Below are positions 6,400-11,150 of a stretch of DNA of 11,150 nucleotides, piece after piece. The stretch is from contig CALZMV010000031.1 of the NCBI GenBank assembly GCA_945788655.1, positions 1-11,150 of the forward strand, read 5' to 3'. The notes beneath the pieces were generated by a model. It did no database searches, was not told where the DNA came from, and saw only the letters and a list, made by a program, of their open reading frames with translations. Within the stretch, counting starts at the first letter, position 1; every line of letters begins with the position of its first letter. Position numbers and translations under genes: made by a program. The DNA is from an uncultured Clostridia bacterium (GTDB lineage: Bacteria > Bacillota > Clostridia > Peptostreptococcales > Anaerovoracaceae).

Positions 6400-9300
6400 T
6401 TATTTCTTTTCTACAACAATGCCTGTCTTATGACCATTTAAGTCATATTCATCATCTGCCTGACCTGCTTCAAGGGACACTGCTAAAGTTTCCTTCATGA
6501 TGTATTCCTTATGCTTTTCAATTGCGGTCATTACTTCTTCGTCTGCTCTGACAACGATATCGATAGTATCCATCATTTCGAAGTCTTTCTGCTTACGAAG
6601 CTGCTGAACCTTTGATACTAATTCTCTTGCAAGACCTTCGTCAATTAAGTCCTGATTTAAAGTAGTGTCAAGGATTGTAAATACGTTGTTTTCCATGGCA
6701 ACAGCAAAGCCTTCCTTGGCGCTGATTCTGATATCAACCAGCTCCTTAGTAACATCAAACGCTTCGCCGTCAAGGTCAATTGTCACCTTGCCTTCTTCTT
6801 CCATCTTTGCTACGAATTCAGCTGCATTTACCTTTGCCATTGCTCCGCCGAAAGCCTTAACCTTGCTTCCCAGTACAGGACCTGCCGCTCTGAAGTTTGG
6901 CTTTAATGAGAAGTTCATGTATTTATCAAGATCCTTTTCAAATACAACCTTCTTAACGTTTAATTCTTCAAGAATCAGCGGTGTCAAATCGGCGATGATT
7001 TCTTCATATTTACCATCAACAAGCACTTCGCTTAATGGCTGTCTTACTTTGATTTTTTCCTTTTCTCTTGTACCACGTCCAAGAGTAACAAGTGTTCTTA
7101 CAAGGTCCATTCTTTCTTCAACGCCCTTATCCACAAGGCTCATATCTGCCTTAGGGAAGTATGCAACGTGAACTGTTTCTTCACCGGTTAAGTTTACATA
7201 CATTTCATCGGAAATAAACGGAGCAAATGGTGCAATCATCTTGGAAATACCTACAAGGATTTCATAAGTTGTTGCATAAACACTCTTCTTGTCATCTGTC
7301 AACTCTTCAGCATAGAATCTTCTTCTTGCACGACGTATATACCAGTTAGATAAATCTTCATTTACGAAATCGTTGATTACTCTTACAGTTCTCATATGAT
7401 CGTACTGATCCATGTATTCTGTTACATCAGCAATCAGCTGGTTGTACTTGCTTAAAATCCATCTGTCCAGCTCAGGTCTGTCGGCATATGGTACTTCTAA
7501 GCCTGCAGGATTGATATCATCCTGGTTGGAGTAAAGAACAAAGAAGTTATATACGTTTCTGATTGTACCAAAGAACTTGCTTACTACATCGATAAGACCG
7601 TCTTCGTCAAACTTGGTTGGAGTCCACGCAGGTGATACGCTTAGCAGATACCATCTTGTTGCGTCAGCACCGTATTTGTCAAACAATTCAAATGGGGAAA
7701 CTGTGTTTCCTCTTGACTTCGACATTTTCTTGCCTTCTTTATCAAGAATCAGGTCATTTACAAGAACATTCTTGTATGGTGACTTACCCATGATAAATGT
7801 TGCAATTGCCATAAGTGAATAGAACCATCCTCTTGTCTGGTCGATACCTTCACAGATGAAGTCCGCAGGGAACAGCTTAGTTTCAACCTCTTCCTTGTTT
7901 TCAAACGGATAATGCCACTGTGCGAAAGGCATTGCACCCGAGTCAAACCAGCAGTCCATAACTTCAAGGATTCTGGTCATCTTCTTGCCGCAGTGAGGAC
8001 ATTCAATGTGAACATCATCAACATATGGTCTGTGAAGTTCGATAGATTCATCTATATCTTCAATTGATTTTTCAATTAATTCAGCCTTTGAACCGATGCA
8101 TTCAAGATGTCCGCATTCACATCTCCAGATTGGAATTGGAGTACCCCAGTATCTTGATCTTGAAATTGCCCAGTCTTTAACTTCAGCAAGCCAGTTTCCG
8201 AATCTCTTTTCGCCAACGTAGTCAGGATACCAGTTAACTGTATTGTTGTTGGCAACAAGCTGATCCTTTAGCTTGCTCATTTCGATGTACCATGAAGGTT
8301 TTGCATAGTAAACAAGTGGTGTACCGCATCTCCAGCAGTGTGGATAGTTGTGCTCCATCTTTTCCTTAGCAAAAATCTTGTCTTCTGCAGCAAGGTACTT
8401 GATGATTTCAACATCAAGACCTTCTTCCATTACAAAGTGACCCTTCCATGGAGTCTCTGTATAGCAACCCTGTTCATCAACGGGCTGCAGAACAGGAAGA
8501 TCATACTTACGTCCGCACTGATAGTCGTCTTCACCGAAGGCAGGAGCAGTATGAACGATACCTGTACCATCTTCAACTGAAACGTAATCCATGCATGTTA
8601 CAAAGAACGCCTTTTTGTCAGCCTTTACAAACGGCATAAGCTGTTCGTATTCCATGTATTCAAGGTCTCTGCCCTTCATTTCCTCAACAACTTCGTACTT
8701 GCCTGCGCCTAATACCTTGTCAGCTAAAGCCTTTGCAACATAGAACAGGTTGCCTTCGTTTTCGCCTTCAAGCATCTTTGCCTTGATATATTCGATATCA
8801 GGGCCTGCTGTTAATGCAACGTTGGATGCTAATGTCCAAGGAGTAGTTGTCCATGCAAGAAAATATTCGTTATCAGTGCCTTTCTTCTTGAATTTAACAG
8901 TTAAAGTGTTAACCTTAACCATTTTGTAACCCTGTGCTACTTCGTGAGAAGCAAGACCTGTACCGCAACGAGGGCAGTAAGGCAGAATCTTATGGCCTTC
9001 GTATATTAAACCTTCGTCAAAGAATTTCTTCAGAATCCACCATCCTGTTTCGATATAGTTGTCGTCTAAAGTGATGTATGGGTTGTCAAGGTCTACCATG
9101 TAACCCATTCTTTCTGTCATTTCTCTCCACATTCCTGTATATGTGAATACTGATTCCTTACATTTCTGGTTGAATTCCTTGATACCATATTTTTCGATAT
9201 CCTGCTTACCTGACATGTTAAGCTGCTTTTCTACTTCAATTTCTACAGGAAGACCGTGAGTATCCCATCCAGCCTTTCTGTTAACCTGGAAACCCTGCAT

Positions 9301-9516
9301 TGTCTTATAACGGCATACAGAGTCCTTTAAAGTTCTAGCCATAACATGGTGAATGCCGGGCTTACCGTTTGCAGTTGGAGGACCTTCAAAGAACACGAAT
9401 GGTGTCTGTCCTTCTCTTTCTTCAACACATTTTTTTAGAAGGTCTTCTTCCTTCCACTTTGCAACCTGCTCGTTTTGCACCTCTGCAACAGGTTTTTCTG
9501 ATAATTTCTTAAACAT
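6400..9516 (-). CDS. ileS: Isoleucyl-tRNA synthetase, type 2 (IleRS2), with GXHH signature
   Basis: A complete 1038-residue class Ia aminoacyl-tRNA synthetase that charges tRNA-Ile with isoleucine. Seen in order: the first signature motif near 46-62, where the usual HIGH reads Gly-Ile-His-His (54-57); DTHGLPVE (85-92); zinc-type CPRCG (181-185); the CP1 editing domain with AWTTTPWTLASN (221-232) and GIVHTAPAFGEDD (about 329-341); WRCGTP (405-410); paired cysteines at 466-519; DQTRGWFYSL (569-578); KKMSKSRGN (596-604); and an anticodon-binding region to the end. Length and layout match the eukaryote-like IleRS2 group, which is naturally mupirocin tolerant, and differ from the roughly 920-residue IleRS1 group. 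The ATG has AAGGAAAAGG upstream and follows a T-box leader, so expression should rise when tRNA-Ile is uncharged. A terminator follows the stop. Nothing suggests a broken gene. Confidence 0.97.
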   Translation of the reverse strand: MFKKLSEKPVAEVQNEQVAKWKEEDLLKKCVEEREGQTPFVFFEGPPTANGKPGIHHVMARTLKDSVCRYKTMQGFQVNRKAGWDTHGLPVEIEVEKQLNMSGKQDIEKYGIKEFNQKCKESVFTYTGMWREMTERMGYMVDLDNPYITLDDNYIETGWWILKKFFDEGLIYEGHKILPYCPRCGTGLASHEVAQGYKMVKVNTLTVKFKKKGTDNEYFLAWTTTPWTLASNVALTAGPDIEYIKAKMLEGENEGNLFYVAKALADKVLGAGKYEVVEEMKGRDLEYMEYEQLMPFVKADKKAFFVTCMDYVSVEDGTGIVHTAPAFGEDDYQCGRKYDLPVLQPVDEQGCYTETPWKGHFVMEEGLDVEIIKYLAAEDKIFAKEKMEHNYPHCWRCGTPLVYYAKPSWYIEMSKLKDQLVANNNTVNWYPDYVGEKRFGNWLAEVKDWAISRSRYWGTPIPIWRCECGHLECIGSKAELIEKSIEDIDESIELHRPYVDDVHIECPHCGKKMTRILEVMDCWFDSGAMPFAQWHYPFENKEEVETKLFPADFICEGIDQTRGWFYSLMAIATFIMGKSPYKNVLVNDLILDKEGKKMSKSRGNTVSPFELFDKYGADATRWYLLSVSPAWTPTKFDEDGLIDVVSKFFGTIRNVYNFFVLYSNQDDINPAGLEVPYADRPELDRWILSKYNQLIADVTEYMDQYDHMRTVRVINDFVNEDLSNWYIRRARRRFYAEELTDDKKSVYATTYEILVGISKMIAPFAPFISDEMYVNLTGEETVHVAYFPKADMSLVDKGVEERMDLVRTLVTLGRGTREKEKIKVRQPLSEVLVDGKYEEIIADLTPLILEELNVKKVVFEKDLDKYMNFSLKPNFRAAGPVLGSKVKAFGGAMAKVNAAEFVAKMEEEGKVTIDLDGEAFDVTKELVDIRISAKEGFAVAMENNVFTILDTTLNQDLIDEGLARELVSKVQQLRKQKDFEMMDTIDIVVRADEEVMTAIEKHKEYIMKETLAVSLEAGQADDEYDLNGHKTGIVVEKK

Positions 9517-9556
9517 TTACCTTTTCCTTTCCTAAGCTCAAGGATTTTTTACAAAC

Positions 9557-9597
9557 AAAAAGTCCCTAAGCCGATATGAATTTATCGATTTAGGGAC
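9557..9597 (-). terminator. T-box-regulated terminator before ileS
   Basis: On the minus strand GTCCCTAA (9590-9597) pairs with TTAGGGAC (9562-9569). The stem continues past a G-U pair and a mismatch with ATCGA-type pairs (9572-9576 with 9583-9587), closes with a 6-nt loop, and is followed by five T. It should stop transcription about 40 bases before the ileS ATG unless the antiterminator captures the GTCCCT arm. Confidence 0.9.
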
Positions 9598-9792
9598 GAT
9601 TAATATTCTAACCGCGGTACCACCCTAGTTGCCAACGCCCTCTGACAGTTACTGCCCGGGATATGGCCGCTCATTAAGTGATTAGGCTCCGGAGTGATAT
9701 TCGCTCTGGTATTCACCACCGTCCTCTCAGCAAATGGACAGCTCTCTGTAAGGTTATTAGCACCGGCTACTGGTTCCTTCATCGCCTGAAGT
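9557..9792 (-). ncRNA. T-box leader of ileS (isoleucine-type specifier AUC)
   Basis: The minus strand holds a full T-box riboswitch. Stem I carries a GATGA K-turn-like base, an AGTA element on the 5' side of the specifier loop, an AGAGAG bulge region and a GCTG apical-loop sequence. The 3' side of the specifier loop reads GAATATCA, giving specifier codon AUC (9696-9698), which matches tRNA-Ile. The T-box core AGGGTGGTACCGCGG lies at 9612-9626; its UGGU should pair with the ACCA end of uncharged tRNA-Ile. AGGG (9623-9626) can pair with CCCT (9592-9595) to form the antiterminator, and the same CCCT belongs to the terminator stem, so the two folds exclude each other. The 5' end is set by inference from the nearer promoter. 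Confidence 0.95.
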
Positions 9793-9798
9793 TATCAA

Positions 9799-9828
9799 AT
9801 TATACCTTAATATTTTACTTTGTGTATA
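9799..9828 (-). promoter_or_regulatory. ileS promoter P2 (proximal)
   Basis: A perfect -10 box TATAAT (9799-9804) is preceded at 18 bp by TATACA (9823-9828, four of six consensus bases). Transcription would start around 9792, just before T-box stem I. It overlaps candidate P1. Confidence 0.6.
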
Positions 9829-9840
9829 CAAAAAAGTCAA
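9812..9840 (-). promoter_or_regulatory. ileS promoter P1 (distal)
   Basis: The -35 box TTGACT (9835-9840) and -10 box TAAAAT (9812-9817) each match five of six consensus bases and are 17 bp apart. It begins only 26 bases after the permease stop codon. It interleaves with P2, so the two could serve as alternative promoters, or one may be a chance match in AT-rich DNA. Confidence 0.55.
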
Positions 9841-9865
9841 CAGTAGAATTTACTATTTTTAAAAT

Positions 9866-10702
9866 CTATCTTTTTCCGGCTATAAAGAAAATGAAGAAAA
9901 TCACTATGTTCGCCACCACGATTGTTGCCCCAACCGGTGTGGAAAAGAGCATAGAAGCCATAATTCCAACAAATGCCGCTGCCACTGAAATAACTGCAGA
10001 ACAAACAATTACGCCTCTGAAGCTCTTTTGCACCTGCATTGCAGAAAGAGCCGGAAACACGATCAAAGCCGACGTTAAAAGTGCCCCTACCATGTTCATG
10101 GCAAGAACTATTATTACCGCTGTAATCAGAGCAATGATCAGGTTATATGTCTTCGTATTGATGCCGGTAGCCTTTGCAAAATTCTCATCAAAGGTCACCG
10201 CAAACACTCTGTTATACAGAAATACAAACAATCCTATCACCACTGCAGACATGATTACGCAAAGTATTACATCTGATTTATTCAGTGTAAGTATGGATGT
10301 TGAGCCGAACAAGGTGCTGCACACATCTCCTGCGATATTTGCTGAAGTTGAAAACATATTCAGAAGCAGATACCCAACCGCCATTGCTCCAACGGAAAAC
10401 ATTGCCAGTGCTGCATCACCGTTTACACCTGCATTCTGACCTTTTTTAAGCAGAATGATGGCGCATATGATTGTTATCGGCATTACTACAATCATTTCAT
10501 TTGACACGCTCAATACTGCAGCAACTGCCATAGCCCCAAAGGCCACATGTGACAATCCATCACCGATAAAGGAGTACCTCTTCAGAACCAGAATTACACC
10601 AAGCAGCGACGAGCACAGCGCTACCATTATGCCTGCCGCCAGCGCATATCTTACGAAAGGATAAGACATGTATGATATAAGATTATTTATTACATCAATC
10701 AT
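9866..10702 (-). CDS. Metal-ion ABC transporter permease (ABC-3/ZnuB-MntB family)
   Basis: A 278-residue integral membrane protein when read from the ATG at 10702, the usual length for the family. An in-frame ATG at 10789 would add 29 unrelated residues lying deep inside the ATPase gene; the chosen start has AGGTGA upstream and overlaps the ATPase stop by 8 bp, as is common for coupled subunits. Seen: about eight hydrophobic segments, the GDGLSHVAFGA motif (48-58) of zinc/manganese/iron permeases, FDENFAKATG (171-180) near the cytoplasmic coupling loop, VGALLTSALIVFPALSA (205-221) and STPVGATIV (254-262). It would form the membrane channel for uptake of Zn(II) or Mn(II) delivered by a binding protein, powered by the adjacent ATPase. 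The metal cannot be told from this part. No strong terminator follows before the ileS promoters. Confidence 0.92.
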   Translation of the reverse strand: MIDVINNLISYMSYPFVRYALAAGIMVALCSSLLGVILVLKRYSFIGDGLSHVAFGAMAVAAVLSVSNEMIVVMPITIICAIILLKKGQNAGVNGDAALAMFSVGAMAVGYLLLNMFSTSANIAGDVCSTLFGSTSILTLNKSDVILCVIMSAVVIGLFVFLYNRVFAVTFDENFAKATGINTKTYNLIIALITAVIIVLAMNMVGALLTSALIVFPALSAMQVQKSFRGVIVCSAVISVAAAFVGIMASMLFSTPVGATIVVANIVIFFIFFIAGKR

Positions 10703-11150
10703 TCTTTTCACCTGCCTTGCCTTCACCGTATTCTGAAGCCGTACTGAAAGTAATGTCCTTATCTTTAAAGTCCAGGATATGGGTTGCATACTTTAAAGAG
10801 GCTTCCTTATCGTGAGAAATCATAATAATGGTCATGCCCTCTTTATTTAATTTTGATATATATTCGTACATTTCTTCAGTTGCCAGATAATCAAGACCTG
10901 TTATAGGTTCATCCAGCAAAAGCATGTTCTGAGCTGCACAAAGGGCACGCGCTAGGAGTACGCGCTGCTGCTGGCCTCCCGAAAGATTCTTGTATGGCTT
11001 TTTTGCAAGCTCTGATATTCCAAGTTTCTCCATATTGCTTTGTGCAAGAAGTTTATGTTCTTTCTTGTAAAACAATCCCTTTCCAAGCTTATTTAGGCAT
11101 CCGGACAGTATAATTTCCGATACTGATGCCGGAAAATCCTTTTGAACCTG
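10695..11150 (-). CDS. Metal-ion ABC transporter ATP-binding protein (partial, N-terminus outside window)
   Basis: The C-terminal 151 residues of an ABC ATPase; the frame stays open to the window edge at 11150, so an internal TTG at 11075 is not its start. Seen: the Q-loop region with DFPASVSEIILSGCLNK right at the edge, the ABC signature LSGGQQQR (fragment residues 56-63), Walker B MLLLDEP (76-82) with the D-loop GLD after it, and the switch histidine in ISHD (H113). Walker A should lie just outside. The DFPASV segment and the following ABC-3 permease place it in the ZnuC/MntA-type metal transporters. The ending is short and charged and overlaps the permease start by 8 bp. A binding-protein gene and a Zur- or MntR-type operator would be expected further upstream, beyond the window. 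Confidence 0.92.
   Translation of the reverse strand, partial: QVQKDFPASVSEIILSGCLNKLGKGLFYKKEHKLLAQSNMEKLGISELAKKPYKNLSGGQQQRVLLARALCAAQNMLLLDEPITGLDYLATEEMYEYISKLNKEGMTIIMISHDKEASLKYATHILDFKDKDITFSTASEYGEGKAGEKND

Noticed and set aside
9600..9782. A 60-codon open frame on the minus strand before ileS.
   Set aside because: It coincides with the T-box leader, whose conserved RNA elements explain the sequence, and it has no ribosome binding site.
9841..9866. A small hairpin (AGTA with TACT) after the permease stop.
   Set aside because: The stem is only four pairs of A-T and one or two G-C and overlaps the ileS -35 region; too weak to call a terminator.
9678..10439. A 253-codon open frame on the plus strand.
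   Set aside because: It runs antisense through the T-box leader and the permease gene; the protein has no recognisable family and its first third is the complement of a structured RNA.
10703..10789. An upstream ATG that would extend the permease by 29 residues.
   Set aside because: The extension lies inside the ATPase gene in another frame, has no hydrophobic or family-like content, and no ribosome binding site; the ATG at 10702 has both a site and normal family length.

Overview
The window reads as ordinary chromosome of a low-GC, anaerobic Gram-positive bacterium, most likely a member of the Clostridia. Support comes from the AT-rich sequence, strong AGGAGG-type ribosome binding sites, a T-box in front of ileS, a long type-2 isoleucyl-tRNA synthetase, and a clostridial-style glycerol-3-phosphate (G3P) oxidoreductase cluster with GlpP. 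All ten genes are on the minus strand, so transcription runs from high to low coordinates. I see no insertion sequence, phage gene, CRISPR array, tRNA or rRNA.

Layout in order of transcription. (1) 11150-9866: the end of a metal-ion ABC transporter operon, with an ATPase cut by the window edge overlapping its ABC-3 family permease by 8 bp. (2) 9840-9516: the ileS control region, with two overlapping sigma-A-type promoters, a complete T-box leader with an AUC (Ile) specifier codon and a terminator/antiterminator switch. (3) 9516-6400: ileS, followed by a strong terminator. (4) 6339-4245: a promoter and a compact three-gene run coding for a four-helix membrane protein (DUF1461/TIGR01906-like), a DJ-1/PfpI protein and a PHP-domain phosphoesterase. 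(5) 4261-775: a G3P module consisting of a leader with an intrinsic terminator, a GlpA-like FAD oxidoreductase with a C-terminal [2Fe-2S] BFD-like domain, a second FAD/NAD oxidoreductase fused to DUF1667, and the antiterminator GlpP. (6) 705-1: the first 235 residues of a beta-CASP metallo-beta-lactamase-fold nuclease that runs off the left edge.

How the parts fit together. The two oxidoreductases overlap by one base and GlpP follows 17 bp later, so the three are very probably co-transcribed. GlpP-family proteins let polymerase pass a leader terminator when G3P is present, and just such a terminator lies directly before the GlpA-like gene. If it is the GlpP target, GlpP controls its own transcript in a positive feedback loop. 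ileS is controlled separately by uncharged tRNA-Ile through the T-box.

No wholly new system was found. The points most worth a second look are the altered HIGH signature (Gly-Ile-His-His) in IleRS, the oxidoreductase-DUF1667 fusion, and the proposed GlpP-controlled attenuator with self-regulation.
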